Counted from the stretch's first letter, positions 17,167 through 27,563 are shown. The stretch is 64,000 bases of DNA from Domibacillus iocasae (GCF_001750285.1 NZ_MAMP01000021.1:1-64000); one strand, 5' to 3'. A program made the numbers and translations. The notes: generated from the sequence alone by a model not told the origin.

Positions 17167-17858
17167 CAGTTCAATCAATCCGGGCGGGATATGATGAAAG
17201 CATGGTGTTAAATGATGTGTCTATTCAGGCGGAAATTGGTAAGGTAACAGCGGTGCTTGGACGGAACGGCGTCGGGAAGTCTACACTCATTAAAACGATC
17301 GCCGGTCTGCTTAAGCCGGCAGCTGGATCGATAGAGTGGCTAAACGAAAATATTGAAAAAAAGGCCCCTGAACTTCGGGCAAGAAGCGGCATTGCGTATG
17401 TGCCGCAAGGACGAGAAATTTTCCCTTCCTTAACAGTAGAGGAAAACCTGCTGCTCGGACTTGAAGCTTTGCCAAAGAAAGAGCGAAATGGCCTGCCGGA
17501 CCAAGTATTTGAGTGGTTTCCCGTTTTGCGTGAGATGATGCATCGCAAAGGAGGTGACCTGAGCGGCGGCCAGCAACAGCAGCTGGCAATTGCGAGGGCC
17601 ATCGTCGGCAAACCGAAAATGCTTCTCCTGGATGAGCCGATGGAAGGAATCCAGCCGTCTATTGTGCAGCTCATTCAAGATGTGATCATCGAGATTGCAT
17701 CAAGTCAGGAGATGGGGATTATTCTAGTGGAGCACAGCCTTGATCTTGCGTTTGCATGTGCCGATTATTACTATATTTTGGATCACGGAACGATCGTAGG
17801 TGAAGGCGTAACAGATACGACGCATAAAGATATTGTAAAACAACATTTAGTTGTTTAA
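17160..17858 (+). CDS. urtE: urea ABC transporter ATP-binding protein UrtE
   Basis: A 232-aa LivF-type ATPase. Walker A is GRNGVGKST (residues about 34-42), the signature is DLSGGQQQQLAIARA, Walker B is MLLLDEPMEGIQPS and the switch His lies in LVEHSLDLA. The last gene of the urt operon, closed by a terminator. The start ATG lies inside the urtD terminus after AAGGAG. Confidence 0.95.
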   Translation: MLTVQSIRAGYDESMVLNDVSIQAEIGKVTAVLGRNGVGKSTLIKTIAGLLKPAAGSIEWLNENIEKKAPELRARSGIAYVPQGREIFPSLTVEENLLLGLEALPKKERNGLPDQVFEWFPVLREMMHRKGGDLSGGQQQQLAIARAIVGKPKMLLLDEPMEGIQPSIVQLIQDVIIEIASSQEMGIILVEHSLDLAFACADYYYILDHGTIVGEGVTDTTHKDIVKQHLVV

Positions 17859-17885
17859 GAAGGGACAACATTCCTTCTTTTTTTA
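17857..17885 (+). terminator. terminator of the urt operon
   Basis: AAGAAGG pairs with CCTTCTT and a T-run follows, at the urtE stop codon. Confidence 0.8.
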
Positions 17886-17937
17886 TGAACAAAATTAATT
17901 TTCAGAAAAGATGAATTTCTTTTTTTCGGAAACTAAG

Positions 17938-17963
17938 CTATAATTATGTTAGAAAACATGACA
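17938..17963 (+). promoter_or_regulatory. TnrA box in the urease promoter region
   Basis: TGTTAGAAAACATGACA at 17947-17963 fits TGTNA-N7-TNACA exactly. It directly follows a -10-like TATAAT (17939-17944), so the box either overlaps the start of that promoter or lies upstream of a second one. It is about 80 bp before ureA. Confidence 0.7.
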
Positions 17964-18043
17964 TAAGACTGAGAGATTTCAAATTTTTAGTTTAAAACGA
18001 TTGGAATGACAGCGGTTGATAGAAAAGAAAGAAGGGGTCTTTA

Positions 18044-18346
18044 GTGAAATTGACGGCACGTGAGCAGGAAAAATTGATGATTGTCGTAGCAGCTGATTTA
18101 GCCCGCCGTCGCAAAGGCAGAGGATTAAAGCTGAATTATCCAGAATCTATCGCTCTTATAACGTATGAAGTGATGGAAGGAGCGCGTGACGGGAAATCGG
18201 TACCGGAATTAATGCAGTTTGGGGCGACGATTTTATCACGAGATGATGTGATGGAAGGCATTCCGGAAATGATTGAAGACATTCAAGTAGAAGCGACATT
18301 CCCGGACGGCACAAAGCTTGTGACCGTTCATGACCCAATACGATAA
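18044..18346 (+). CDS. ureA: urease subunit gamma
   Basis: A 100-aa urease gamma chain, part of the cytosolic (UreABC)3 complex hydrolysing urea to ammonia and carbamate. The typical opening [13 protein letters not shown] and the segments [11 protein letters not shown] and [18 protein letters not shown] are present. The GTG start at 18044 follows GAAGGGG. First gene of the operon ureABCEFGD plus a nickel permease. Confidence 0.97.
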   Translation: MKLTAREQEKLMIVVAADLARRRKGRGLKLNYPESIALITYEVMEGARDGKSVPELMQFGATILSRDDVMEGIPEMIEDIQVEATFPDGTKLVTVHDPIR

Positions 18347-18358
18347 GGAGGAGCAAAA

Positions 18359-18682
18359 ATGATACCTGGTGAATACAAGCTGCGCGGCGGCGCGGTCGTA
18401 TGCAATGAAGGAAAAGAAGAAGTGTCCGTTTTTGTCACAAATCGGGGCGATCGGCCGGTACAGGTCGGCTCGCATTTTCATTTTGCGGAAGTAAACGCGT
18501 CGCTTGAGTTTGAGCGTGATCAAGCTTTTGGAATGAGATTAAACATTCCGGCAGGCACAGCGGTCCGTTTTGAGCCGGGAGATGGCAAGCCGGTCGCCCT
18601 CGTTCCATTTTCGGGGACACGCCACGTATACGGATTAAATAATGGCGTGAACGGCGCGCTTGATCAGGAGGGAGATTCATGA
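18359..18682 (+). CDS. ureB: urease subunit beta
   Basis: A 107-aa urease beta chain. The signature segments [28 protein letters not shown] and [16 protein letters not shown]-like sequence are all present. The ATG follows AAGGAGG. Its last codons overlap the ureC start as ATGA, coupling their translation. Confidence 0.97.
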   Translation: MIPGEYKLRGGAVVCNEGKEEVSVFVTNRGDRPVQVGSHFHFAEVNASLEFERDQAFGMRLNIPAGTAVRFEPGDGKPVALVPFSGTRHVYGLNNGVNGALDQEGDS

Positions 18683-20388
18683 GTTTTCACATGCCGCGAC
18701 GCCAATACGCAGATATGTTTGGCCCAACAACCGGTGACTGTGTCCGTCTTGCTGACACGGAGCTCTTTATTGAAATTGAAAAAGACTACACGGTGTACGG
18801 TGATGAAGTAAAGTTTGGCGGTGGAAAAGTGATTCGGGATGGGATGGGGCAGCACCCGCTTGCCACACGAGCTGAATCCGTTGATCTTGTGCTGACCAAT
18901 GCGATTGTGCTTGATTATACAGGTATCTATAAAGCGGACATCGGCATTAAAGATGGGATGATTGCGGCAATTGGCAAAGCGGGCAACCCGCTCCTAATGG
19001 ACGGCGTGGACATCGTGATCGGCGCATCGACAGAAGTGATCGCGGCAGAAGGGAAAATTGTGACAGCAGGGGGGATCGATGCCCATATCCATTTTATTTG
19101 CCCGCAGCAAATCGAAACGGCGCTTGCATCCGGTGTGACGACGATGATTGGCGGCGGAACAGGACCCGCCACAGGAACAAACGCGACAACGTGTACACCG
19201 GGCGAATGGAATATTTTTCGCATGCTTGAAGCTGCGGAAGCATTCCCAATGAACATTGGCTTTCTGGGAAAAGGAAATGCGTCCGGGCTCCAGCCGCTTG
19301 AAGAGCAAATTGAAGCAGGGGCAATTGGCTTAAAGCTGCACGAAGACTGGGGTACAACAGCAGCTGCGATTGATGCGAGCTTAAAAACAGCCGACAAGTA
19401 TGACATACAGGTGGCGATTCATTCCGATACGTTAAACGAAGGCGGCTTTGTGGAAGATACGATTGCGGCGATTGACGGCCGGGTCATTCATACATACCAT
19501 ACGGAAGGAGCGGGCGGCGGCCACGCACCGGATATTATTAAAGCGGCGGGCTATTCAAACATTCTTCCTTCATCCACGAATCCGACCCGCCCGTATACAG
19601 TAAACACATTGGATGAGCACTTGGATATGCTTATGGTGTGCCACCATCTTGATCCATCCGTGCCAGAAGACATTGCATTTGCAGATTCGCGCATTCGGAA
19701 AGAAACGATTGCGGCAGAAGACATTTTACATGATTTAGGCGTATTCAGCATGATCAGCTCTGATTCTCAGGCGATGGGACGGATTGGCGAAGTGATTTTG
19801 CGCACGTGGCAGACGGCGGACAAAATGAAAAAACAACGTGGGAAAATGAGTGAGGAAACAGGCGAAGGCGACAACTTCCGGGCGAAGCGCTATGTGGCAA
19901 AATACACGATTAATCCGGCGCTCACACACGGCATCTCCGATTATGTCGGTTCTGTTGAAAAAGGAAAACTGGCGGACCTTGTGCTGTGGGAACCAGCCTT
20001 TTTTGGCGTGAAACCGGAGCTGGTCTTAAAAGGTGGACTGATTGCACACAGTGTCATGGGGGATCCGAACGCATCCATTCCAACGCCGCAGCCGGCATTG
20101 TACCGGCCGATGTTTGCGAGCTTCGGCAAAGCGCTTTTCAAAACATCAATCACATTTATGTCGAAAGCCGCGATTGAGCGTGGCGTACCCGAAAAGCTGG
20201 GCCTTGAGAAAATAATCCGGCCAGTTGGAGATATCCGTACATTGCAAAAAAGCGACATGAAATACAACGGGGAAACACCGGACATTGATGTGGACCCGCA
20301 AACATATGAAGTGAAAGTAGATGGTAAGCTTGTTACGTGTGAGCCGGCGGAAACTGTTCCGATGGCGCAGCGCTATTTCTTATTTTAA
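18679..20388 (+). CDS. ureC: urease subunit alpha
   Basis: A 569-aa nickel-containing catalytic subunit. The metal ligands HIHF (about residues 134-136) and the lysine carbamylated to bridge the two Ni ions ([12 protein letters not shown]) are present. So are the Ni ligand His residues in [10 protein letters not shown] and [12 protein letters not shown], and the mobile-flap [13 protein letters not shown] with catalytic Cys and His. The flap Arg follows in ADSRIRKET. Length is normal. Overlap with ureB is 4 nt. Confidence 0.98.
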   Translation: MSFHMPRRQYADMFGPTTGDCVRLADTELFIEIEKDYTVYGDEVKFGGGKVIRDGMGQHPLATRAESVDLVLTNAIVLDYTGIYKADIGIKDGMIAAIGKAGNPLLMDGVDIVIGASTEVIAAEGKIVTAGGIDAHIHFICPQQIETALASGVTTMIGGGTGPATGTNATTCTPGEWNIFRMLEAAEAFPMNIGFLGKGNASGLQPLEEQIEAGAIGLKLHEDWGTTAAAIDASLKTADKYDIQVAIHSDTLNEGGFVEDTIAAIDGRVIHTYHTEGAGGGHAPDIIKAAGYSNILPSSTNPTRPYTVNTLDEHLDMLMVCHHLDPSVPEDIAFADSRIRKETIAAEDILHDLGVFSMISSDSQAMGRIGEVILRTWQTADKMKKQRGKMSEETGEGDNFRAKRYVAKYTINPALTHGISDYVGSVEKGKLADLVLWEPAFFGVKPELVLKGGLIAHSVMGDPNASIPTPQPALYRPMFASFGKALFKTSITFMSKAAIERGVPEKLGLEKIIRPVGDIRTLQKSDMKYNGETPDIDVDPQTYEVKVDGKLVTCEPAETVPMAQRYFLF

Positions 20389-20400
20389 GGCGGGATAAAG

Positions 20401-20847
20401 ATGATTATTGAAAAAGTAGTTGGAAACGTCGCAACAGACGATATCCGTGCGCCGCATATAGAACGCGTTTTTCTGGCGAGCGATGAACTGGTTAAAAGAA
20501 TTCAGCGCGTGAAAACAGACCATGGCCGCGAGCTCGGCATCCGTCTTCGCGAACCGAAAGATTTACAGAATGGCGATGTTTTATATTGTGATGAAAAAAA
20601 TATGATTGTCATCAGTGTTTTGGCAGATGATGTGCTGACGATTATGCCGGAATCGATCGGGCAAATGGGTGACATAGCCCACCAGCTCGGCAACCGCCAT
20701 TTGCCGGCTCAGTTTGAAGGCGATGAAATGATTGTCCAATACGATTATTTAGTCGAAGAATTGCTTCAGCAGCTTGAGATTCCATTTCGACGGGAAGAGC
20801 GCCAGGTGAAAAAAGCATTCCGCCATATCGGCCACAGCCATGATTAA
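20401..20847 (+). CDS. ureE: urease accessory protein UreE
   Basis: A 148-aa nickel metallochaperone. The N-terminal peptide-binding domain (about residues 1-75) is followed by the metal-binding domain with [19 protein letters not shown], including the conserved dimer-interface His. The C-terminus ends HIGHSHD, a short His-rich tail. It overlaps ureF by 8 nt. Confidence 0.95.
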   Translation: MIIEKVVGNVATDDIRAPHIERVFLASDELVKRIQRVKTDHGRELGIRLREPKDLQNGDVLYCDEKNMIVISVLADDVLTIMPESIGQMGDIAHQLGNRHLPAQFEGDEMIVQYDYLVEELLQQLEIPFRREERQVKKAFRHIGHSHD

Positions 20848-21526
20848 TCCGATGCTGTCCTTCATGCAGCTGTGTGATTCCAATTTTCCATCGGGTGCGT
20901 TTTCGCATTCGTTTGGGCTGGAAACATACATTTATGAAGGCGCCATCCATGACGCAGCCACATTTGAAGCTGCAATGCGTATTTTTATGGTGAATCAAAT
21001 GGCTTATACAGATGCGCTTGCCTGCCGGCTCGCGTATGAGGCGATTGAAAACGGGCAATTTGACGGTATCATTGAACTGGATCACGTTCTTTTAGCCCTT
21101 TCGCTGTCCAAAGAAACACGGGAAGGCACAAGGCGGATTGGGGAACGAATGGCGAAGTTATGCTCCGATTTATACGAAAGCCTGCTGATCGACACGTATT
21201 ATCAGCGCATTCGCCAAAAAGAAGCGAAGGGCCACCCTTCGATTGTATTTGCACTGGCGGCTCATCATTTACAGGCAGATAAAAACGACGCGATCGCGGC
21301 ACATCTTTTTTCCGGTGTGCATTCACTTATTCAAAACGCAGTTCGGGCGATCCCGCTTGGACAAACAGACGGCCAGCGCATTCTTTTGGCGCTTCAGCCG
21401 ATTATTCAAGCTATTGCGGACCAAACAGAAACGATGACAGAAGACGAGCTTGGCATGAACATGCCAGGTCTTGAAATCGCGCAAATGAGGCATGAACAGC
21501 TGCCAGTTCGGCTGTTTATGTCTTAA
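20840..21526 (+). CDS. ureF: urease accessory protein UreF
   Basis: A 228-aa all-helical maturation factor that, with UreD and UreG, delivers Ni to apo-urease. It begins with [20 protein letters not shown]-like family sequence and has [13 protein letters not shown] and [17 protein letters not shown]. It starts within the end of ureE and is followed by ureG after 22 nt. Confidence 0.95.
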   Translation: MINPMLSFMQLCDSNFPSGAFSHSFGLETYIYEGAIHDAATFEAAMRIFMVNQMAYTDALACRLAYEAIENGQFDGIIELDHVLLALSLSKETREGTRRIGERMAKLCSDLYESLLIDTYYQRIRQKEAKGHPSIVFALAAHHLQADKNDAIAAHLFSGVHSLIQNAVRAIPLGQTDGQRILLALQPIIQAIADQTETMTEDELGMNMPGLEIAQMRHEQLPVRLFMS

Positions 21527-21548
21527 ATTATTAAAGGAGCTGAATAGA

Positions 21549-22166
21549 ATGGAACCAGTACGTATTGGCGTCGGCGGCCCGGTTGGCGCCGGCAAAACGA
21601 TGCTCGTTGAAAAATTGACGCGGGCGATGAAAGATGAATTCAGTATGGCGGTTGTCACAAATGATATTTATACGAAAGAAGATGCGCAGTTTTTAATGAA
21701 AAATGGTGTGCTGCCGGAAGACCGGATTATTGGTGTAGAAACAGGCGGCTGCCCGCATACAGCGATTCGTGAAGATGCATCGATGAACTTTGCGGCCATT
21801 GATGAATTGAATGAAGCGCATCCTGATTTGGACATTATTTTTGTCGAAAGCGGCGGCGATAACCTGGCGGCTACCTTCAGTCCTGAATTAGTAGACTTCT
21901 CGATTTACATTATTGATGTGGCGCAGGGAGAGAAAATTCCACGCAAAGGCGGACAGGGCATGATCAAGTCGGATTTGTTCATTATTAATAAAACGGACTT
22001 GGCTCCGTATGTTGGTGCAAATTTAGATGTCATGGCGGAAGATACAAAAAAATCACGCGGCGAGAGCAAGCCATTTTTCTTCACAAATTTAAAAGAGGAA
22101 ACCGGGCTTGATCATGTGGTGAAATGGATTAAAGAAAATGCATTGTTAATGGGAATCGAAGCATGA
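21549..22166 (+). CDS. ureG: urease accessory GTPase UreG
   Basis: A 205-aa SIMIBI-class GTPase that powers nickel insertion. The P-loop GGPVGAGKT lies at residues about 8-16, followed by [14 protein letters not shown]. The nickel-binding CPH motif is in [34 protein letters not shown] and the guanine motif NKTD are present. ATG 21549 follows AAGGAG; earlier in-frame ATG codons lie inside ureF. The stop overlaps ureD as ATGA. Confidence 0.96.
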   Translation: MEPVRIGVGGPVGAGKTMLVEKLTRAMKDEFSMAVVTNDIYTKEDAQFLMKNGVLPEDRIIGVETGGCPHTAIREDASMNFAAIDELNEAHPDLDIIFVESGGDNLAATFSPELVDFSIYIIDVAQGEKIPRKGGQGMIKSDLFIINKTDLAPYVGANLDVMAEDTKKSRGESKPFFFTNLKEETGLDHVVKWIKENALLMGIEA

Positions 22167-22978
22167 GCATGACCGGCACGCTGCGCATGAAAGCGGTCTG
22201 CCGGGGCGATAAAACCGTCGTGGCCGATACGTATTTTGATGGCGCCTTTAAAGTGGCGCGTCCCGTGTACTTTCAAGAAAATGAGCCGACCGTGTACAGC
22301 CTGCATGTCGGCGGCGGCTATGTCGGCGGCGACCGTTATCATACGGACGTTGTTCTTGAGCAAGGCGCAAAAATGACGCTCACAACGCAGTCAGCGGCGA
22401 AAGTATACAAAACACCGAATGAACCGGTGTACCAGTCGATGGCTGTTTCACTCGCAAAAGGCAGCGTGTTTTTGTATGTGCCGGACCCGCTGATCGCATA
22501 CGAGCAGGCACGTTTTCAGCAGGAAACGATAATTCATATGGAAAAAGGAGCCACGTTGCTGTACAGTGATAGTATAACACCGGGCTGGTCGAAAAGCGGC
22601 CATCCGTTCCAGTATGAGTGGATTCGATCAAAGCTGAAAATATATGAGGATGGCTCTCTTCAAATGTACGATCACCTTTTTTTGAAGCCAAATCATCAGC
22701 AGTTGTTTTCACTTATGCAAATGGAAGGGTATACGCATGTCGGCTCGCTTTTTATCATCTCACCGATGCTTGGGCAGGATTGGCAGAAAGAGCTGGAGCA
22801 GATTTTGGCGCCCTATGAGGATCACATTCGCAGTGGGTTTTCTGAACTTAAAAATAGCGGATGCGCCATTCGGATTTTAGCCAATGCGTCGCATGTAATC
22901 GAAGAGATTATTTTGCAGTGCGCCAACTGGATGCGCCGCAAGCTTGACCAGGAACCGGTTCAGCTAAGAAAGTATTGA
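22163..22978 (+). CDS. ureD: urease accessory protein UreD
   Basis: A 271-aa UreD (UreH of other nomenclature) scaffold for the UreDFG complex. It includes [19 protein letters not shown], the [12 protein letters not shown] motif, [13 protein letters not shown] and [15 protein letters not shown], all family signatures. Translation is coupled to ureG by a 4-nt overlap. It lies last of the classical urease genes, before the nickel permease. Confidence 0.95.
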   Translation: MSMTGTLRMKAVCRGDKTVVADTYFDGAFKVARPVYFQENEPTVYSLHVGGGYVGGDRYHTDVVLEQGAKMTLTTQSAAKVYKTPNEPVYQSMAVSLAKGSVFLYVPDPLIAYEQARFQQETIIHMEKGATLLYSDSITPGWSKSGHPFQYEWIRSKLKIYEDGSLQMYDHLFLKPNHQQLFSLMQMEGYTHVGSLFIISPMLGQDWQKELEQILAPYEDHIRSGFSELKNSGCAIRILANASHVIEEIILQCANWMRRKLDQEPVQLRKY

Positions 22979-22993
22979 AAAGGGGAACGAATC

Positions 22994-23617
22994 ATGATTC
23001 AAGGCGGACTTTTATCGATTTTACTGCTTGGGTTCACGTTAGGCATTAAACATGCAACGGAACCAGATCACGTTATCGCGGTTTCAACAATCGCAAGCCG
23101 GACGAAGAAGTTGTCCCGTTCTTCACTCGCAGGTGTATTTTGGGGACTCGGACATACAGCAACTCTCCTGCTTATTGGTGTAACAGCCGTAGCGCTTGGC
23201 CGGCATATTCCGGAAAACGTGGCGACGCTGCTTGAATTTTTTGTTGGGGTGATGCTCGTTTATTTAGGCTTGAACGGCGTGCGCAAAAGCCGGACAGTTG
23301 AAGAAGACGGAAGGCACCAGCACTTTCACAAAAAATCGTTTGTGATCGGTGTTATTCATGGGCTTGCCGGAAGTGCGGCGATGGTATTATTGACCGCGAC
23401 AACGGCAAATACCGGTTCAGAAGCGTTTCAGTTTATTTTAATTTTCGGTGCTGGCACGGTCGTGGGGATGCTGCTCTTTACAACTCTTTTAGGCCTTCCG
23501 TTTTTAATAACGTCTAAAAAAGCCATCCCGATTATGCTGATGAGGATCACCTCCGTCATCAGTGTTCTTTACGGATTGTATTATATGTTCCAGACAGGCT
23601 CTGGCTTCTTTTCATAA
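22994..23617 (+). CDS. ureH: UreH-type nickel permease
   Basis: A 207-aa membrane protein with about six hydrophobic segments, of the small NicO/UreH nickel transporter group found at the end of Bacillus urease operons. The Ni-recognition motif H-x4-DH is in IKHATEPDHVIA (residues about 19-27). FWGLGHTATLL and GVIHGLAGSAAMVLL, each with one His, resemble the other NiCoT signature helices. It lies 15 nt after ureD with AGGGGA as ribosome site. Nickel rather than cobalt is assigned from the urease context. Confidence 0.88.
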   Translation: MIQGGLLSILLLGFTLGIKHATEPDHVIAVSTIASRTKKLSRSSLAGVFWGLGHTATLLLIGVTAVALGRHIPENVATLLEFFVGVMLVYLGLNGVRKSRTVEEDGRHQHFHKKSFVIGVIHGLAGSAAMVLLTATTANTGSEAFQFILIFGAGTVVGMLLFTTLLGLPFLITSKKAIPIMLMRITSVISVLYGLYYMFQTGSGFFS

Positions 23618-23621
23618 AAAT

Positions 23622-23677
23622 GGGGCTGTTCCGAAACTCGGTGAAAACTGGCTTTCGGGAACAGCCCTCTTTTTTGT
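23622..23677 (+). terminator. terminator of the urease operon
   Basis: GGGGCTGTTCC and GGAACAGCCCT pair around a 25-nt loop with further internal pairing, followed by CTTTTTT. The remaining bases up to 23862 contain nothing recognisable. Confidence 0.88.
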
Positions 23678-23862
23678 GATCATCAGTATGGAATATTCGA
23701 GCCCATCTATTGCTTGTACTCGTAAATATCTAAAAAAGCTCGGAAATACCGCCTCCAAAAGGAAGGCTTTGTGTAAAGTACAGGCTTAATCCTTTCTTAA
23801 TAATTAGAATTCTCTGACTAAATAGCAAAGCAATACCATGCATCTCAACTAGAATATGCGGT

Positions 23863-25872
23863 CTAATTCGGTGTATAGCCTGCTCTGTCACGCGAATATT
23901 CACGGCCGAGTTTTCTATAAATGGTACTTCTGTGAATGCCCAGTCTTTTCGCGGCTTCTGTCACATTCCCATTTAACTCATTAAGCATATCAAGAATCAT
24001 ATGCAATTCCTGGTGCTTTAATGAAGGCAGGGAAGAAAATGACGCTGGCAGTGCTTCCGCATTTATAGAAGGATTCGATGAACCAGACGTTTTAGTGTGC
24101 TCTGTAGCTGTTTGTTCTTCACTAAATTCCTTTGGAAGATCAGCGCAGGTTATGAAATTGCCTTGTACCTTTACAGCCATTTTATAAGCGAAATTCTTTA
24201 ATTCACGTAAATTTCCTGGCCAGTTATACATCTCCAAAGCATCCAAAGCTTGATCGTCTGTCTCAAGGTGGGACCGCCCCATATCCGTACAGATTTTTTT
24301 AAACAGATGTTCTAAAATCAACGGGATATCTCCAGACCGCTTACGCAATGGAGGTACTTGTAAGGAAAGAACATTGAGCCGATAGTAAAGATCTTTACGA
24401 AACTTGCCTTCTTCACAGGCTTTTTTTAAATCACAGTTTGTTGCTGCAATTACCCTGGCATTTAGCTTAATGGACCGGCTTCCGCCAAGACGGACAATTT
24501 CCCCTTCTTCAAGAACACGTAACAATAGGGTTTGTAAATTTAAAGGCATCTCCCCAATTTCATCTAAAAAGATCGTTCCGCCTTCAGCCTGCTGAAACTT
24601 CCCTGCGCGTCCTCCTTTTAAGCTGCCTGTAAATGAACCTTCTTCATATCCAAATAGTTCACTTGCTGCGAGTTCTTTTGGAATAGCTCCACAGTTAATC
24701 GCTACAAAAGGTCCGGAAGACCGGTATCCGGATGAATGAATGGATTGGGCTAATAATTCTTTTCCCGTCCCGCTCTCTCCTTCAATTAACACTGGTAAAT
24801 TGAGGTTTGTTATTGAACGAGCCTCTGTCATAACAGATAAAAATGTTGAGGACTGGCCAACCATGCTTGAAAAATTGTGCTTTGTAAAATTCCCGGTGTT
24901 TTGTGATGCTTTTATAGGGGAAAGTGCATGCACGACAGCACCAATGGGATACCCTTGATGTAAATAGGGAATGAACTCAAACGTCCATCCTCCTTCCCCT
25001 TTTTCGGCCTCCCACTTATATTGAGCATCTAATGACAAAGCGGTGTTATCTAAATCAATTAAGCGATTATCCTGGCCGACCCAGCCGTTTTCGTAAAAGA
25101 GAGGAGAAGCTTTTATAACTTGATACCCGCGATCAAGTACTGCTACTATTCTGCCGGGGTTTTTACAAGTTGTTTCTATATAATGATCCAGTAACACAAA
25201 TTGTTCGAATTTCAGATGATTCAAGAGCTTCTCCTCAATCACCTTGGCAGTAGACACGACAGTAGAAAGTGAGTGGGGATGTACTGCATCCCAAATGCCA
25301 GTTAAATTAATGGCCCCAAGAACCTTTTTGGTGGCAGGATCCTTAATAGGGGCCGCTGAGCACACCCAATCGTGGACCGGCTGACAAAAGTGCTCGCCGG
25401 CAAATACTTGCATAGGAGCACCTATCGCTAGAGAGGTGCCCATAGCGTTGGTCCCTGCGTGGAGTTCCGACCATGAAGTTCCAACTATGAAGTTCATGTC
25501 TTCCGCTTTCTGTTTAAGTGAGGAATCTCCATCTATATATAATAGTTCTCCACTATGATTACAAAAAACGACTAAATGGCCTGAGTCTAATGCTGAATCC
25601 TTAAGCTTCATAAGGAGAGGATCTAAAATAGAATAAAGGGGGTTGGCAGATTGATACTCTTGTATTTTGTCCTGCGATAAAACTATAGGTGCTTTTCCTT
25701 TAATCGGATTTATCCCGTTTTTCAAGGAGCGTTCCCAGGATTTATAAGTTAAATCTCTCACATCACAGCCTAATTGTTCACCCGATATAAAGTGCTCCCA
25801 AGCTTTCTCAATTCTAATTCTTTCACTCTTTGGCGAGGAGGGAATATTCAAGGAGATAAACGGACTTTTCAT
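23863..25872 (-). CDS. sigma-54-dependent transcriptional activator, AcoR/MimR type
   Basis: A 669-aa bacterial enhancer-binding protein. The N-terminal sensor (about residues 1-320) has a GAF domain with VGTSWSELHAGTNAMGTSLA and AAPIKDPATKKVLGAINLTG, as in AcoR and MimR. The AAA+ domain (about 335-565) has Walker A GESGTGKE, Walker B GGTIFLDEIGEM and the sigma-54 contact loop GSFTGS in place of GAFTGA. The C-terminal Fis-type HTH reads NVTEAAKRLGIHRSTIYRKL. It is divergent from a sigma-54-promoted operon (amidohydrolase onward), which is its likely target. The sensed ligand is unknown; relatives respond to acetoin, ketones or alcohols. Confidence 0.92.
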   Translation of the reverse strand: MKSPFISLNIPSSPKSERIRIEKAWEHFISGEQLGCDVRDLTYKSWERSLKNGINPIKGKAPIVLSQDKIQEYQSANPLYSILDPLLMKLKDSALDSGHLVVFCNHSGELLYIDGDSSLKQKAEDMNFIVGTSWSELHAGTNAMGTSLAIGAPMQVFAGEHFCQPVHDWVCSAAPIKDPATKKVLGAINLTGIWDAVHPHSLSTVVSTAKVIEEKLLNHLKFEQFVLLDHYIETTCKNPGRIVAVLDRGYQVIKASPLFYENGWVGQDNRLIDLDNTALSLDAQYKWEAEKGEGGWTFEFIPYLHQGYPIGAVVHALSPIKASQNTGNFTKHNFSSMVGQSSTFLSVMTEARSITNLNLPVLIEGESGTGKELLAQSIHSSGYRSSGPFVAINCGAIPKELAASELFGYEEGSFTGSLKGGRAGKFQQAEGGTIFLDEIGEMPLNLQTLLLRVLEEGEIVRLGGSRSIKLNARVIAATNCDLKKACEEGKFRKDLYYRLNVLSLQVPPLRKRSGDIPLILEHLFKKICTDMGRSHLETDDQALDALEMYNWPGNLRELKNFAYKMAVKVQGNFITCADLPKEFSEEQTATEHTKTSGSSNPSINAEALPASFSSLPSLKHQELHMILDMLNELNGNVTEAAKRLGIHRSTIYRKLGREYSRDRAGYTPN

Positions 25873-25948
25873 ATTGTGATCTACCTTCCTTTATAAAGTA
25901 ATGTAAGTATAAGCAGTCTATTTTTGCTGCAAACAGAAGGGTCAGTTA

Positions 25949-25963
25949 AGGGAAGCGCTTTCA
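25949..25963. promoter_or_regulatory. cre-like site near the activator gene
   Basis: AGGGAAGCGCTTTCA differs from the CcpA consensus WTGNAANCGNWNNCW at one fixed base. It lies 77 bp upstream of the activator start. Confidence 0.5.
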
Positions 25964-26074
25964 AAGTAGGTTGTTAAAAGAATAAAATGCAGCACTAAGC
26001 GTAATTGTCGCCATTATATACTAAATATAAGGAATGATCAATTGAACTTTTAAAGTCGTTCATTGCAGTCAAAA

Positions 26075-26136
26075 TGTCGCATATTGCGTCATTTGTCTTT
26101 AATTGCAACAGTGTCGCATGTTAATTCATCTGTTGC
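26075..26136. promoter_or_regulatory. candidate upstream activating sequences for the sigma-54 activator
   Basis: Two inverted repeats lie 160-240 bp before the sigma-54 promoter: TGTCGCATATTGCGTCA (26075-26091), and GCAACAG...CTGTTGC (26105-26136) whose 18-nt spacer repeats TGTCGCAT. Distance and symmetry suit enhancer-binding by the divergent activator. Confidence 0.6.
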
Positions 26137-26297
26137 TATAGACTCAATCATTTTATAAACTGCGTTTCTTTTATTTTTCCTGAAAATAGTAATAATCAAC
26201 TAAATTCCTTTAATACGGGTATTAAATGATGATATTAATGGGGAATTTCAATTAATATCCATCCTTATTTCCTTCCTAATCCAATGAAAATGAATTT

Positions 26298-26314
26298 TTG
26301 GCACAACTCTTGCA
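26298..26314 (+). promoter_or_regulatory. sigma-54 (SigL) promoter
   Basis: TTGGCACAACTCTTGCA is a perfect -24/-12 element (TGGCAC-N5-TTGCA). It lies about 165 bp before the amidohydrolase, with the enhancer-like repeats and the activator gene upstream. Confidence 0.93.
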
Positions 26315-26397
26315 GTATAAAAGTTGTACAGTATTGAATATTGAAAATGGAAGAGAGAATTTCATTAAAAGAGTTGATTAAAACTTTCAAATCAATT

Positions 26398-26412
26398 ATG
26401 AAAGCGTTTACT
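26398..26412. promoter_or_regulatory. cre site
   Basis: ATGAAAGCGTTTACT fits the CcpA operator consensus at every fixed position. It is downstream of the predicted sigma-54 start point, a position where CcpA would act as a roadblock. Confidence 0.75.
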
Positions 26413-26479
26413 AATGCAAAGTTTTTGTCTTGAAAGAAAAGTATGAATAGTTACTACATTTTTTCGAGGGGGAAGAAAA

Positions 26480-27502
26480 ATGTATAAAACGGCAAGCGGA
26501 GAAGAAATTTTCGTGATAGACGCTCACATTGCTTTATGGGATGGAAGCAAAGAAAATCAGTTGAATATTCAAGGGGATCAATTCATCAGCTGCTTTTATG
26601 ATTATCATAAGAACCTAAGCCCGGAGGAATATCTGTGGGAAAAAGAGAAGTTTCTGAAATATGATCCGGAAACGCTGGTGAATGATGTCATTGTCAAAGG
26701 GTATGCTGATATGGCCATTTTTCAGCCTGTTTATTTAAGAGAATTTTATAAAAATGGCTTTGGTGATTTTGATGCCAATGAAGCGATCGCAAAACAATAT
26801 CAGAACCGTTTTATTTGCAATGGAACATTCGACCCTCGCCATGGCAATCGTGGATTAGAAGAGCTGGAAAAAATGAAAGAAAAATATAACTGGCAAGGAG
26901 TGAAGCTTTATACAGCCGATTGGGTAGGAGATTCAAAAGGGTATAAGCTGTCTGAGCCTGGAGCCCAGCGCTATCTTGAAAAGTGCCAGCAGCTCGGGAT
27001 AAAAAATATTCATATTCATAAAGGGCCAACGGTAACGCCTTTAAATCGTGATGCTTTTGATGTTGCTGATATAGATGACGCAGCGAGTTCATTTCCTGAG
27101 TTAAATTTTATCGTGGAACATGTGGGGCTGCCCCGTTTAGAAGATTTCTGCTGGATTGCCACACAAGAGAAAAATGTGTACGGCGGATTAGCCGTTGCGA
27201 TTTCGTTTCTCCATACACGCCCTCGCTATTTTGCGGAAATTATCAGTGAATTGTTGTATTGGATGGATGAAGATCGCATTCTCTTTGGAAGTGATTACGC
27301 GATTTGGGAGCCGAAATGGCTCATTGAAAAATTTGTTGATTTTGAGCTTCCAGAAGATATTCAGCAGGAAACAAGAGTTACATTTGATCTGAATGTAAAA
27401 AAGAAAATATTAGGAGAAAATGCGGCAAGGTTGTACAACATCGATATTGAAGCTCAAAAAGAGAAATTAAATAAATGCCAGTTAGTGTCACATAACGCTT
27501 AA
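26480..27502 (+). CDS. amidohydrolase family 2 protein
   Basis: A 340-aa TIM-barrel amidohydrolase-2 (ACMSD-like superfamily). VIDAHIALWDG replaces the usual metal motif HxH (only one His remains, in DAHIA), whereas HIHKGPTVTP, FIVEHVGLPR and the C-terminal ILFGSDYAIW with the metal Asp are kept. Such proteins pair with a DUF59 protein in propane/ketone monooxygenase clusters of actinobacteria (mim/prm), where an accessory role has been suspected rather than ring chemistry. Here the monooxygenase is missing. The start follows GAGGGGGAAG. First gene of the sigma-54 operon. Confidence 0.8.
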   Translation: MYKTASGEEIFVIDAHIALWDGSKENQLNIQGDQFISCFYDYHKNLSPEEYLWEKEKFLKYDPETLVNDVIVKGYADMAIFQPVYLREFYKNGFGDFDANEAIAKQYQNRFICNGTFDPRHGNRGLEELEKMKEKYNWQGVKLYTADWVGDSKGYKLSEPGAQRYLEKCQQLGIKNIHIHKGPTVTPLNRDAFDVADIDDAASSFPELNFIVEHVGLPRLEDFCWIATQEKNVYGGLAVAISFLHTRPRYFAEIISELLYWMDEDRILFGSDYAIWEPKWLIEKFVDFELPEDIQQETRVTFDLNVKKKILGENAARLYNIDIEAQKEKLNKCQLVSHNA

Positions 27503-27563
27503 TTTTTAAGAAATTTCGAACAAAGGTAGTTAATCTACTCAAAAAAGAGGTGAATAAGACTTT

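Noticed and set aside
23680-23862. Short frames between the urease terminator and the sigma-54 activator
   Set aside because: They overlap the terminator or lack ribosome sites and motifs.
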